Positions 7,915 through 16,839 are shown, counted from the stretch's first letter. The stretch: 64,000 nucleotides of DNA from CAWDVK01 sp963805715 (GCA_963805715.1 CAWDVK010000002.1:124001-188000), one strand, 5' to 3'. Notes: generated from the sequence alone by a model not told the origin. Numbers and translations: made by a program.

Positions 7915-10900
7915 TCAGGACATCTTCGTGATCAGGTCCACGCGAATGACAGGATTCTCCGCCGGAAGCCGGCCGTCTCCGCGGAACCCGGACGTTTGCG
8001 CGGGTGCTGCCTGCAGAGTTGCGAGCGCTCCTATGTGCCGTCCCAGCTGCCCGGTACCGATCGAGTTCCAGTCTCCCTGGAGCCGAGCTGGCGGATGCAT
8101 GCGGATTGTCAGGTAACCATGCGCGACCCGGCCGCTGGCGACTTGCAGGCGGGCATAAGACACGCTGGAACCCAGCCCAAGCGGTGGCTTGCGGAGGAAG
8201 TCGTCCATCGAGCTGAGAACGTTCAGGAACGCGCCCGGCCGGTCCTGCCATCGGAAGCGGATTCGAAGCAGCGGGCACTGAACCATCGGTCCGAGCTGCT
8301 CCCTGGTCACTGTCTCATCGACGAGGATCGACACCTGGTCGGCAGCTGCCCTCTCATGCTCGGGACCAGGGCTGCCAGCACGGGCCGGCTGCTGCGGTGG
8401 CTGGTGGTCATCATCCCGAGCGTTACCAGTGCGGTCGCTCCGTGTGTCATGCGCCAGCGCCACGAGCACTGCTGTTCCATGCAGCAGCGCATAGTTCATG
8501 TGGGCGAGCTGGAAGCGTGACCGGTCAATCGGTAGCTGCTGGAGGATGTCGTTCTCGATGTTGCTGCGAGCATCGGCGCAGATTGCCAGCATCCGCCACG
8601 TGCGAGCGTTAGCCTGCTCGGCCTGCATCCCGGAAATCAGATGGACTTCCGATCCGCCGACCACTTGTGACCAGTCGCTTTCTTCGCTCGCAGCGTGGCT
8701 CTGCCTGGCCGGGGCCTGCGTGATAACTCTCGGACGGACTGTGGGGACGGCCTGTACTGCGATCGTGTGCCCGCGACTCTCCGCGGGCCCGATCTGCTGG
8801 CGAACTGCCTCAAGAAACTCGGTAAGCCGACCGATGTCCTTGGTGTCGCGCAGCGCTACTCTCAGCCGAGCCCATTGCATGTCATCCTGGTCGGCGACAG
8901 GTGCCGGAATGGGCAGCTGGGCTTCCAGCACGATTAGCTTGTTCTTCGCTGCCTCGATGACGGCGATTAGCGGATGCTGGATTATCGTCGGCATTTCATC
9001 GGGGCAGACGCCGATAAATATGTCAACCGTGCTGTTTACGTTATCCATGGGAGCGAGACGGTCAGGATCAAGATTGAGGTCGTTAACCTGGCGCACGTTT
9101 TCGCCGGTCGCCCAGTTTTCATCCGGCTTTTCCCGGAACACTGCGAAGGTTATCGCCTGATGCTCGGTGCCGGAGTGCAGAAGCGCCAGCAGGCTGTTGG
9201 ACTCGTCCGACGTTACTGAGCCTTGATGCGGACTGAGCAGAGCCTGCAACTGCGGCGACCGGGAGCCGGCTGCCGTCCGGTCGTGAGGTCCCTGCCAGAC
9301 GACGTAGCCGTAGGCCATCCGGCCGACCATCAGTGCTTCCGCCGTCGTGTTCCGCCAGTAGTCGCTGCGCAGCGCCTCAAAGTGCCGGTAGTTCAGCTTC
9401 TCGGTTTCGAACTTGCGGCGCTGCCCGATCCTGAACTCGTCGCTTCCCTCGTTTCTCGGCGACCCCGCCGGTGTCAGCGGGCCATGTCGCATGAGCACGA
9501 GCAGAGCTACCTGCGCGGCGCTGCACCCTGCGGCCCAGTACACGGCGACCCATCCGCCTGGCTGGAACGCGAGTGCGAGCGCGAGCGTTATGGCTGGCAG
9601 CATCGAGGCAGCAACCAGCCAGTTCGCAATAGCGGACAACTGGCCGCGCAGCGTGGAACGATCTGGTCGCTCAATGCGGCTAGCCTGGATGGTCGCGAAC
9701 AGCGTCAGGACTATCGCCAGGACCTCGGGCGCCGGAGCGGCCTTGTGGCTAACCAGGTGCCAGCCGGCAAGAAAAGCCAGTACCCCCATCATGAGAATCA
9801 GGGTCATGAGTGTTGATGTTCTGGCGATGGAGAAGTAGTCGCGGTCATCTAGCTTGACGTCCACGGAAACCTTGGCGCTTTCGGGAGTGGCGCGCTGCGC
9901 TACGTCCTCAATCATCTCTACCCGTGCCACGACCGTTCGCGGGCCTAGACTGTCGACCGACCCCTGCCGAGTCAGGGACACTGCGTCCATCGCGGTGTTC
10001 TGCCAGATTCCCCGCAGATCCGGAAGGCCCATGCTGAGAGCCGTGGGCTCGATGGGGGCGCCCGCGAGCTTCTCCAGCTCTTGGGTAAGGGGCTTCAGCA
10101 TGGGCACACGGCTGCTCGCGCCGGATTGAGGATCCCCGGACGCCAGATCGTCGCGTTCACGTTTCACTTCGTAGTGCCGCAGAGTGTCACCAGCCACCGT
10201 GGCCTTGACCCAGGCTAGGTCGACGAGTGACTGCACAAGGCCCGTGGGCCACGAGCGCACCCTGTCGTGCAGGATCTGATCCATGGAAGTGGACAGATCC
10301 TCAAGCGAGGGCGGCTTCGTTACCGCGATATCCAGCCGCGGGAGGAATCGCTTCGCGGATTCGGGCTTATCCCATGAACCTTCGAAGGAAACGCCGTCAG
10401 CGAGCTGGACCTGGATCTGACGGTCTGCGTCGGCAGTCGGCAGGAGCACATCGATATCGAGATGGGCTGAGGGCCTGATAAGCCAGGTACCTGGCTTTCG
10501 CCACTTAGCGGCGGCCGACGTTGACTGGATGATGCGGGTCGGTACCCGGACCGTCAGGACGGTGGGCGCTGTGTCGTAATCCATCGGAACGACCACGATG
10601 ATGGACTGCATCAGTGCTTGCAATACCCTGACGGCGCGTTCGGCGAGCTCGGGCACGAACTGGGCGCTCGGCTCGTTGCCCCCGGCTTTCACTGCCAGGT
10701 CAAGTATGTACGGGGTGAAGAGCCGCAGCAGTGACTCTCTTGCCTCCCTAATCCTGGGTGTTGCAAGGACAGGCTCTTGTTCGCCTGGAGCCGTATTGCG
10801 ATCCAGGCCGCTCCGGAGCATTCGATAGATCGCAGCCGCCAGCAGGACTCGCTGGTCGCGCGTCCCGGCGCGTGACGGCTGGCCGTGGCGTTGGTCCTCG

Positions 10901-11022
10901 CCAGCATCTGGCGGTACCTTCCAGGAAACCGGCACGTGAGCAACGGCCATGTTCACAATGATCTCGGCAAGGGCGGCAGATACCTGATGGCCAAGGTCCT
11001 CGGCGGTCATCAGCGGCAGCAA
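7915..11022 (-). CDS. Large four-TM protein of unknown function, ACT-like C-terminal modules
   Basis: About 1035 residues. Residues 1-130 are helical; 145-400 are strand-rich and contain two similar sheets (VVPMDYDTAPTVLTVRVP, KVSVDVKLDDRDYFSI); four membrane helices follow at about 404-424, 432-448, 462-486 and 489-511; then a helical segment (ETEKLNYRHFEALRSDYW), and a C-terminal part with three ACT-like stretches: ARLRVALRDTKDIGRLTEFL (718), WRMLAICADARSNIENDIL (809) and LRIRFRWQDRPGAFLNVLSS (919). Start is uncertain: TTG 11022 or ATG 11010, while the frame is open back to 11146 and LEPDPFATVTDASGN looks native. The region is visibly more A/T-rich than its neighbours. It follows the 11082 gene on the same strand and probably shares its mRNA. 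I do not recognise the family. Confidence 0.7.
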   Translation of the reverse strand: MLPLMTAEDLGHQVSAALAEIIVNMAVAHVPVSWKVPPDAGEDQRHGQPSRAGTRDQRVLLAAAIYRMLRSGLDRNTAPGEQEPVLATPRIREARESLLRLFTPYILDLAVKAGGNEPSAQFVPELAERAVRVLQALMQSIIVVVPMDYDTAPTVLTVRVPTRIIQSTSAAAKWRKPGTWLIRPSAHLDIDVLLPTADADRQIQVQLADGVSFEGSWDKPESAKRFLPRLDIAVTKPPSLEDLSTSMDQILHDRVRSWPTGLVQSLVDLAWVKATVAGDTLRHYEVKRERDDLASGDPQSGASSRVPMLKPLTQELEKLAGAPIEPTALSMGLPDLRGIWQNTAMDAVSLTRQGSVDSLGPRTVVARVEMIEDVAQRATPESAKVSVDVKLDDRDYFSIARTSTLMTLILMMGVLAFLAGWHLVSHKAAPAPEVLAIVLTLFATIQASRIERPDRSTLRGQLSAIANWLVAASMLPAITLALALAFQPGGWVAVYWAAGCSAAQVALLVLMRHGPLTPAGSPRNEGSDEFRIGQRRKFETEKLNYRHFEALRSDYWRNTTAEALMVGRMAYGYVVWQGPHDRTAAGSRSPQLQALLSPHQGSVTSDESNSLLALLHSGTEHQAITFAVFREKPDENWATGENVRQVNDLNLDPDRLAPMDNVNSTVDIFIGVCPDEMPTIIQHPLIAVIEAAKNKLIVLEAQLPIPAPVADQDDMQWARLRVALRDTKDIGRLTEFLEAVRQQIGPAESRGHTIAVQAVPTVRPRVITQAPARQSHAASEESDWSQVVGGSEVHLISGMQAEQANARTWRMLAICADARSNIENDILQQLPIDRSRFQLAHMNYALLHGTAVLVALAHDTRSDRTGNARDDDHQPPQQPARAGSPGPEHERAAADQVSILVDETVTREQLGPMVQCPLLRIRFRWQDRPGAFLNVLSSMDDFLRKPPLGLGSSVSYARLQVASGRVAHGYLTIRMHPPARLQGDWNSIGTGQLGRHIGALATLQAAPAQTSGFRGDGRLPAENPVIRVDLITKMS

Positions 11023-11081
11023 GTTGCCTGACGCGTCCGTGACGGTCGCGAACGGATCAGGCTCTAAGCGTCGCTCACCGC

Positions 11082-11468
11082 TCAGCGGGGCAAGACGGTT
11101 ACGGGAAGCCAGTGCCGCCCGTGTCTCTGGCGGAAGGCCTCATGCGTAATCTGACTGAGGTCAATGTCGATTTTGATGGTGGTCTCGATGACATCAGAGC
11201 GGGAAATGTCAATGGTCTCGGAGGTCGCGCGCACCCACTCGTGATTCGCGATCAGGAAGAGCAGTTCCCGTCCTCCGGCAGAATCGTGGTCGTAATGACT
11301 GTCCTGCCAGTAGAACTCGTCTGGTTCTACCATCAGAACCTTACGCCGCAGGTCCTCAGCGAGTTCCAGCACTTTCCCGTCCCCTGAAGGGGCGATCGCT
11401 GTGGCGTCCGGGCCATCCGCCGTGGCGCCCGAGCTAGCGCTACGTCGAGTCCAGATTGTTCTCCGCAT
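11082..11468 (-). CDS. Small acidic protein of unknown function, partner of the 1035-residue protein
   Basis: About 128 residues from ATG 11468, preceded by a G-rich stretch (seven Gs) that can serve as Shine-Dalgarno. The second half is well conserved in style: VLELAEDLRRKVLMVEPDEFYW, LLFLIANHEWVRATSE, then a strand-rich EIDISRSDVIETTIKIDIDLS and a terminal HEAFRQRHGRHWLPVTVLPR. The ITIxIDxDLS-type strands resemble the strand-rich part of the large partner. Stop TGA 11084-11082 lies inside the open frame of the downstream gene, so the two may be translationally coupled. No known domain recognised. Confidence 0.65.
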   Translation of the reverse strand: MRRTIWTRRSASSGATADGPDATAIAPSGDGKVLELAEDLRRKVLMVEPDEFYWQDSHYDHDSAGGRELLFLIANHEWVRATSETIDISRSDVIETTIKIDIDLSQITHEAFRQRHGRHWLPVTVLPR

Positions 11469-11593
11469 CCATATCCCCCCCAAAGCTGGCAGATGAAGAA
11501 CTCTACCGGCACCGGTTGCCGCGGGAAAGACACGTTGCGAACGGCGGCTTCTTTACGCGGGTGCGCGCGAGTGGCACTCGTTACCATCGGATA

Positions 11594-12133
11594 GTGCCCG
11601 CCCCTGACTCTTCTGCTATGCCCGCCGGCGGCAGCGGCGACCCTGCTCCTGGCCCGCTGGACCTGGTCCAGTCGTTCGCCAGCACGCTGAGCGCTGACCC
11701 GGGTACGGACCGCCTGTCCACCCGTGATGAGGCGGCTGCCTGGCTCCGCGCGGCGGCGCTGCTGCCGGCCGGCGCCAGCCTGACCAGCTCAGAGCACGCC
11801 GCCCTGCTCCGCCTGCGTGACTCGCTCCGGGACGTCCTGGCCGCGCACACTGACGGCCGCCAGGATGCCGCGGCCGCTGCTCGGCTGACCAGGGCGCTCG
11901 CCGACGGCCGCCTCGTCCTGAGCGTCGATCCCGCGAGCACGCTCCAGCTGGCCAGCGCCGCCCGCGCCAGTTACCCCGCCGCCGTGGCTGCCATCGCCAT
12001 CGCCATCGCCGAAACCGCCGCCGCCGGCACCTGGCTGCGCCTGAAGTCCTGCCCCGCCTTGCGCTGCGGCCAAGCCTTCCACGACGACTCCCCCTCAGCC
12101 GCCGCCAGGCACTGCTCACGGCACATTGCCTGA
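11594..12133 (+). CDS. CGNR/ABATE-like zinc-finger protein, C-terminus lost
   Basis: The protein shows LDLVQSFASTLSADPGTDRLSTRDEAA near the N-terminus (ABATE stress-response domain) and ends LKSCPALRCGQAFHDDSP then RHCSRHIA. Typical members continue with Cys-Gly-Asn-Arg and a basic tail that complete the zinc site. Here TGA 12131-12133 comes just before that point; the +2 frame reads CLKRPQNR, which may be the remains of it. Start is GTG 11594 or ATG 11618. It overlaps nothing upstream but is divergent from the 11468 gene. Likely a transcription regulator by family, probably crippled in zinc binding. Confidence 0.65.
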   Translation: MPAPDSSAMPAGGSGDPAPGPLDLVQSFASTLSADPGTDRLSTRDEAAAWLRAAALLPAGASLTSSEHAALLRLRDSLRDVLAAHTDGRQDAAAAARLTRALADGRLVLSVDPASTLQLASAARASYPAAVAAIAIAIAETAAAGTWLRLKSCPALRCGQAFHDDSPSAAARHCSRHIA

Positions 12134-12230
12134 AACGGCCCCAGAACCGCCTCACGGTCCGGTCCCGGGCGAAGAGAGACACTGTGCCCTTTCTTCCCCG
12201 GGCTCTGGCGGACGAGGATGATGACCGGAC

Positions 12231-12600
12231 ATGAGCGGTGCTGAGTATGAGTCGTGGTTTGTCAGCGCGCGCGATCCGGCCTCGCCCAGGGCGCTGTGGA
12301 TACGTCACACCCGGCATCGCCCGAGGCAGGGGCCGGAATCGGCTGCCCTGTGGTGCACCGTGCTCGATCGCGGCGCCGGCCAGCGGCTGGTGCCCAAGCA
12401 GGTGCTCGGGGCTCTTCCGCCGGACGCCGCCGCCGGGCCGCGGCAGTTCCGCGGAGGCGCGTCGATGGGGCAGCGCGCCGCGCGCTGGGATCTGCGTGTC
12501 TCCGGCGGGCAGGAGGCACTGCGACCGCTGCGGCCCGCGGCGCTGTACCGGGCGCCGCTGCCGCAGCACCGGCAGGCCAGGCGCACGGACAGGGCGCTGG
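12231..12600 (+). pseudogene. Truncated actinobacterial protein resembling tocopherol-cyclase-like N-terminus
   Basis: ATG 12231 opens with MSGAEYESWFVSARDPAS, then ALWIRHTRHRP, SAALWCTVLDRG, FRGGASMGQRAARWDL and RPAALYRAPLP. I recognise the pattern from ~330-residue actinobacterial proteins with a lipocalin/tocopherol-cyclase-like fold, where a KLE-type motif and the second half follow. Here similarity stops at about codon 115, close to the 3' end of the convergent SDR gene (12601). The remaining codons encode low-complexity Arg. A deletion at the junction is the likely cause. Confidence 0.5.
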
Positions 12601-13407
12601 TCAGGCGTAGCCGCCGTTGCTCATCAGGAGCTGGCCGTTGATCCAGCCGCCCTGCGGCGAGCACAGGAAGTCGACCAGGTGCCCGGTGTCGCGGGGCGTC
12701 CCGAGGCGGCCCAGCGGCGTGTGCCGGATGCCGCTCTCCCTGATCTCGTCGGTCATCCAGCCGGTGTCCACCGGGCCGGGGTTGATGACGTTGGCGGTGA
12801 TGCCGAGGTGGGCGAGCTCATGGGCGGCGGCGAGCGTGATGCGGTCCAGGGCGCCCTTGCTGGCGCCGTAGGGGAGGTTGCCGACGGTGTGGTCGCTGGT
12901 GAGGCTGATGATCCGCCCGGTCCCGTGGAGACCGCGGAACCGCAGGCCGTACTCGCGGATGAGCAGCCAGGTGGCGCGCGCGTTGACGGCGAAATGCCGG
13001 TCGAAGCTCTCGACGGTGGTGTCCAGCAGCCCGGAGTCGACCGACTCGCAATGGCACATCACCAGCGCCGTGACACTGCCCAGCTGCCGCTGCGCAGCAT
13101 CGAAGATCTGCGCCGGGGCATCCGGGTCGGCCAGGTCCGCCTCGATGGCCGCCGCGGCGGCGCCGTGCCCGGCCAGCATGGCCTGGATCGCGTCGGCCGC
13201 GCCTGGCTCGATGCCCCAGGTCATGCGCTCGTCGTACGGGGTCCAGTAGGTGAAGGCGATATCCCAGCCCGAGGCAGCCAGCTGGCCGGCAACGCCCGCG
13301 CCGATGCCGGCCGTGCGGCCCGCGCCGGTGACCAGCACGACCGGGCGGCCAGCGTCGGAGGGCTCCTGGCCCCGGCCGGCCTCGTCCTGATCCGTCGCAT
13401 GGATCAC
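12601..13407 (-). CDS. Short-chain dehydrogenase/reductase (SDR)
   Basis: A 268-residue classical SDR fold. It has the nucleotide-binding glycine motif (VTGAGRTAGIGAG), an Asp-rich second strand end (EADLADPD), NARATW for the conserved Asn, ISLTSDH before the active site and YGASKGALDRI with the catalytic Tyr and Lys. The C-terminus INGQLLMSNGGY is the common SDR ending. Start GTG 13407 (VIHATDQDE) is chosen because longer forms add a low-complexity leader. Substrate cannot be inferred; neighbours are not an obvious pathway. Confidence 0.85.
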   Translation of the reverse strand: MIHATDQDEAGRGQEPSDAGRPVVLVTGAGRTAGIGAGVAGQLAASGWDIAFTYWTPYDERMTWGIEPGAADAIQAMLAGHGAAAAAIEADLADPDAPAQIFDAAQRQLGSVTALVMCHCESVDSGLLDTTVESFDRHFAVNARATWLLIREYGLRFRGLHGTGRIISLTSDHTVGNLPYGASKGALDRITLAAAHELAHLGITANVINPGPVDTGWMTDEIRESGIRHTPLGRLGTPRDTGHLVDFLCSPQGGWINGQLLMSNGGYA

Positions 13408-13686
13408 GAGGCGATCCTGCTGTGCTGTCTCCGGCCCTGGCAACTGCTTTTGCCACCCGGGCAGCGCGGGCCGGCGTTCAGCATCCGGCACCAGCTTCCG
13501 CTGACACGTGATCACCGGCCGCGTGCTCGAGCGTCAGCCTGGCGGACGCGGGGTAGCTGGTCGGCGGGCTCATGACCGAGGAACTGGCGGCTCCGTAGTC
13601 AATTCCCGCAGCCGGGGATACGCATCGCTGCCGATGTGATCGAGCAGCCAGGTTGCGCATCCTGGGCTGCGACAAGAGGAGCCACC
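13408..13686. other. Divergent intergenic region
   Basis: About 280 bases between the SDR gene (minus) and the methyltransferase gene (plus). The last bases carry AAGAGGAG (13676-13682), a good ribosome binding site for ATG 13687. No gene, and no inverted repeat that I would claim. Confidence 0.5.
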
Positions 13687-14841
13687 ATGAGCCCGTCCAC
13701 TCCGGCCAGCACCGCCGTGCGCCCCCGTCTCGCGCCGGCCATGGGACCGGCCGGCTGCCGGGACGATCGCGAGCGCGTCGCGTCAGCGCTCGGCCTCTAT
13801 CAGCAGAGCCAGTCCGGCTTCGCGATCCTGCCCGAGTCCGCGCGGCACCTGGTCCTGGAGATGGGCGACCGCATGCACGGACTGCGAGGGGCGCTCGGCC
13901 CGGTGGAGCGCGCCCGCGCCGGGGATCGCGGAACTGACCGCGCGTCGGAGTCGCTGGTCACCTCGGCCCTGCTCGAAGCAGTCGATCCGTGCCTGGACGC
14001 GCTCAGCCGTGAGATCGGGTATGCCGCGCCGTCCATCTGGCGCGTCGCGAGCCGCTACTTTCATGAGCGCTTCGGCGCGCTCGTCGACCTCTCGCCAGTC
14101 GCTGCGCGCTGCTTCCATAAGCCCCTCGGCTACGCGGGTGACTTCGAGATGATGAACATGGTCTATCGCGACGAGAGCCTCGGCGGCACGCTCTTCGGCC
14201 AGTCGCTGAGCCGTATCGTCCTCGACAGCGATGCCGGGCGGGCGGTCCGCAACCGGGCGCATTACCTCATCGGCAAGATCGGGGCGGCGGTCGCGCGCAG
14301 CGGAGGTGACCGGCCGGCGCGCATCCTGTCGGTGGCCGCCGGGCCGGCGATGGAACTGCAGCTGATCCTCCGCGACGATCCTGAGCTGCTGGCGGCCGGA
14401 CGCGCCGCGATCACCCTGCTCGACCAGGACGCCAGCGCGCTCGAGCACGCCCGCGGGCAGATCCGGGCCCTGGCCGCGCAGGCCGGCGTGGAGGTGACGC
14501 TCACGTGCGTCAATACCTCGATCAGGACGGTGATCATGGCAGGCCTCAGCGACTCCTACGATCTTGTCTATTCGGCCGGGCTGTTCGACTACCTGAAGGA
14601 TCGGGCCGCGCGGGCGGCCGGGGCCCGGCTCGCGGGCGCCCTTGCGCCGGGCGGCAGCGCCGTCATCGGGAACTTCGATGTGGCGAATCCGACGCGCTCG
14701 CTGATGGAGCTGATCCTCGACTGACCGCTGTATCACCGGTCGGCCGACGACCTCCGCCGGCTGTTCGGCGACATCGGCGCGGGCATCACCATCGAGCGGG
14801 AGGCCACCGGCGTCAACCTGTTCGCGGTGATCGGTGCCTAG
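13687..14841 (+). pseudogene. Class I SAM-dependent methyltransferase interrupted by TGA
   Basis: The protein begins at ATG 13687 and has a helical N-terminal half (DDRERVASALGLYQQSQSGF, KPLGYAGDFEMMN), a Rossmann methyltransferase core (ARILSVAAGPAMEL, ITLLDQDASALEHA, YDLVYSAGLFDYL, GGSAVIGNFD), then SLMELILD and TGA at 14722-14724. Reading on in the same frame gives PLYHRSADDLRRLF..ITIEREATGVNLFAVIGA and TAG 14839-14841, the natural end. Family members have Trp at that position, so a TGG to TGA change is the probable cause. Truncation removes the last 38 residues. Readthrough is possible but not shown. Confidence 0.75.
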
Positions 14842-14886
14842 CCAAGGTGACCGGTGCCTAGCCAAGATGACCGGTGCCTGGCAAAG
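14827..14886. repeat. Three 20-bp tandem repeats at the methyltransferase 3' end
   Basis: Units of 20 bases at 14827-14846, 14847-14866 and 14867-14886, with 1-3 differences; consensus GTGACCGGTGCCTAGCCAAG. The first copy covers the final codons and TAG of the methyltransferase frame, so the array arose by duplicating the gene end. Confidence 0.9.
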
Positions 14887-15027
14887 GTGAAGAGCCCGGT
14901 CGCCAGGCGGCTCCGGCTGCGGCACAGGATGACCTGCCCGCGACCGAGCGGCTGCAGCAGCCCCCCGTGACCCGCGGCAGTCACCTCGCGGTGCGCCGCG
15001 GGCCCGGGAGGCTCCTACGCTGCGGGT

Positions 15028-15909
15028 ATGGGACAGATCCGGGTGGGCACGGCGTCGTGGACGGACCGGACGCTGATCGAATCGGGCTGGTACCCGCCGG
15101 AGGCGGACACGCCGGAAAAGCGGCTGCGGTTCTACGCCCGCCAGTTCCCGCTGGTGGAAGTGGACGCGACCTACTACGCGCTGCCCGCGGAGCAGACCGC
15201 CGCGGCCTGGGCGGCGCGCACCCCGGCCGGGTTCACCTTCAACGTCAAGGCGTTCAGCCTGTTCACCCAGCACCCCACCCGGGTCGCCGCGCTGCCGGCC
15301 GACCTGCGCCCGGCGGCGGAGAAGACGGGCAAGGACCGGGTCTACCTCAGCGACGTTGACCCGGCGGTGACCGGCCAGGCGTGGGAGCGGTTCCTGGCCG
15401 CGCTGGAGCCGCTGCGCGAGGCCGGCAAGCTCGGCGCGATCCTGCTGCAGTTCCCGCCCTGGTTCCCGATCTCCCGCGCGCGCAAGGACTACATCGTGGC
15501 CTGCGCGCAGCGGGCCGCGCCGCGGCGGGTCTGCGTCGAATTCCGCAACCACACCTGGATGGAGCCCCGCAACCAGGAAGAGACCCTGCAGTTCCTGGCC
15601 GCCCATGAGCTGCCGTACGTGTGCGTCGACATGCCGCAGGGCTACCGGGACTCCATCCCCCCGGTCCTGGCCGCCACCGCCAGCGACCTGGCCGTGGTCC
15701 GCCTGCACGGCCACTCGCCGAACTGGACCAGCAGGGACATCCACGAGCGGTTCGGCTACCGGTACACCGGCGAGGAGCTGGCCGAATGGGCGCCCAGGGT
15801 CCGGGCCCTCGCCCGTGACGCCGAGGTCACGCACGTCCTGTTCAACAACTGCTACCGCGATAACGCCCAGTCCAACGCCCGGCAGCTGGCCGACCTGCTC
15901 GATGCCTGA
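15028..15909 (+). CDS. DUF72 (YecE-like) TIM-barrel protein
   Basis: A 293-residue DUF72 protein. Diagnostic features are VGTASWTDRTLIESGWYP at the N-terminus, FPLVEVDATYYALP, GFTFNVKAF, LGAILLQFPPWF, VCVEFRNHTW, VVRLHGHSPNW, HVLFNNCYRDNAQSNA. The fold resembles endonuclease IV-type TIM barrels, and the activity is not established. ATG 15028 directly precedes the conserved strand, with a purine-rich region upstream. It is followed 73 bases later by the DoxX gene on the same strand. Confidence 0.9.
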   Translation: MGQIRVGTASWTDRTLIESGWYPPEADTPEKRLRFYARQFPLVEVDATYYALPAEQTAAAWAARTPAGFTFNVKAFSLFTQHPTRVAALPADLRPAAEKTGKDRVYLSDVDPAVTGQAWERFLAALEPLREAGKLGAILLQFPPWFPISRARKDYIVACAQRAAPRRVCVEFRNHTWMEPRNQEETLQFLAAHELPYVCVDMPQGYRDSIPPVLAATASDLAVVRLHGHSPNWTSRDIHERFGYRYTGEELAEWAPRVRALARDAEVTHVLFNNCYRDNAQSNARQLADLLDA

Positions 15910-15982
15910 CCACCCGGACCGTCCCGGCAGGCCGGCGCGTACAGTCCTGCTGACACCGTTCCCGGACCCGTATCGAGGAGTT

Positions 15983-16405
15983 ATGGACACGACCAGGCGG
16001 ATGCTGGCGCCATTGCGCCCTGCCGCCCGCATCCTGACCGGATCCACCTATGCCCTGCTCGGCTTTGACGCCCTGCGGGCGCCGGGCGGGCGCGTCGATC
16101 AGGCCGCGCCGGTGCTGGCCGCGGTCCGCAAGGTCGCTCCGCTTCCCGGCGATGACGAGCTGGTGGTACGGGGGAACGCCGCCGCGCAGGTGATCTGCGG
16201 GTCGCTGCTGGCGCTGGGGCAGGCCCCGCGGCTGTCCGCCCTGGTCCTGGCCGGCTCGCTGGTTCCCACCACCCTGGCCGGGCACTCGTACTGGAAGCTC
16301 GAGGACCCGGCGGCCCGCAAGCAGCAGCGGATTCAGTTCCACAAGAACATGGCCATGATCGGCGGATTGCTGTTCGCCGCCCTGGACCAGCCGCGGCCCC
16401 GGTGA
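15983..16405 (+). CDS. DoxX family membrane protein
   Basis: A 140-residue four-helix membrane protein of the DoxX type: RILTGSTYALLGFDALRAPGG at helix 1, AAQVICGSLLALGQ at helix 2, LSALVLAGSLVPTTLAGHSYW at helix 3 and KNMAMIGGLLFAALD at helix 4. The phrase HKNMAMIGGLL is typical. A strong GAGGAG lies 4 bases before ATG 15983. Family members are tied to redox or oxidative stress in some actinobacteria; its exact role is unknown. It ends where the fragment cluster begins. Confidence 0.85.
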   Translation: MDTTRRMLAPLRPAARILTGSTYALLGFDALRAPGGRVDQAAPVLAAVRKVAPLPGDDELVVRGNAAAQVICGSLLALGQAPRLSALVLAGSLVPTTLAGHSYWKLEDPAARKQQRIQFHKNMAMIGGLLFAALDQPRPR

Positions 16406-16500
16406 CCGGGTCGGGTTCCGCGCCGGAGCGGTCTTCGCCATCGCCATGACCCTGCTGGTCATCGAGATACCCAGCCCCGAGGCGGCTCCGGCCGCGGCGC
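16405..16500 (+). pseudogene. TMEM175/DUF1211 N-terminal fragment
   Basis: Directly after the DoxX stop the plus strand reads DRVGFRAGAVFAIAMTLLVIEI followed by PSPEAAP. TMEM175-family potassium channels begin with RxxxFSDAVFAIAxTLLVLEI, the pore-forming first helix. No start codon with ribosome site is present and the similarity ends after about 30 codons, where an oppositely oriented transporter fragment begins. Confidence 0.6.
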
Positions 16501-16502
16501 GC

Positions 16503-16806
16503 CGACCTTGATGATGAGCCAGGCCAGGCGCGACCCGGGTCTCCCGGGCCGGGGTGGCATCGGGATTGACGAACTCGTGGTAGATGCTGCGGGTAAACAG
16601 GTTCGCCGCGGCGATCGACATGATGGCCGCGGGGACGAGCGCGCCGATGACAATGGCCGAGTAGCCGATCCCGCGAACCAGCTGGGGAACATGTGCTCGA
16701 ACAGCAGCGGCACCGATAGCTGCGCGTTGCCGCCGCCGGCCTTGACGCCCGCGTTCACGGCCGGCGGCGCGCGCGCCATGTAGCCGAACAGCGCGATCAG
16801 AGCCGC
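16503..16806 (-). pseudogene. Sodium:solute symporter fragment with two frameshifts
   Basis: The minus strand carries ALIALFGYMA, NAGVKAGGGNAQLSVPLLFEH and MFPSWFAG in one frame, then GYSAIVIGALVPAAIMSIAA, ANLFTRSIYHEFVNPDATPA in a second, and WLIIKVGA back in the first. These are consecutive pieces of the C-terminal half of SSS-family permeases such as MctP-like monocarboxylate carriers, where VPAAIMSIAAANLFTRNIY is highly conserved. The gene is 5' and 3' truncated as well as frameshifted. Confidence 0.75.
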
Positions 16807-16839
16807 CGGCTGACCCGCGGCCGCGGTCCGGCCGGTAGC

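Noticed and set aside
14720..14841. Selenocysteine or recoded UGA in the methyltransferase
   Set aside because: No SECIS-like hairpin directly after the TGA, and the family has Trp rather than Cys at this position.
13783..16047. 754-codon open frame opposite the methyltransferase, DUF72 and DoxX genes
   Set aside because: Spans three recognisable genes on the opposite strand, with low-complexity composition; an effect of high GC content.
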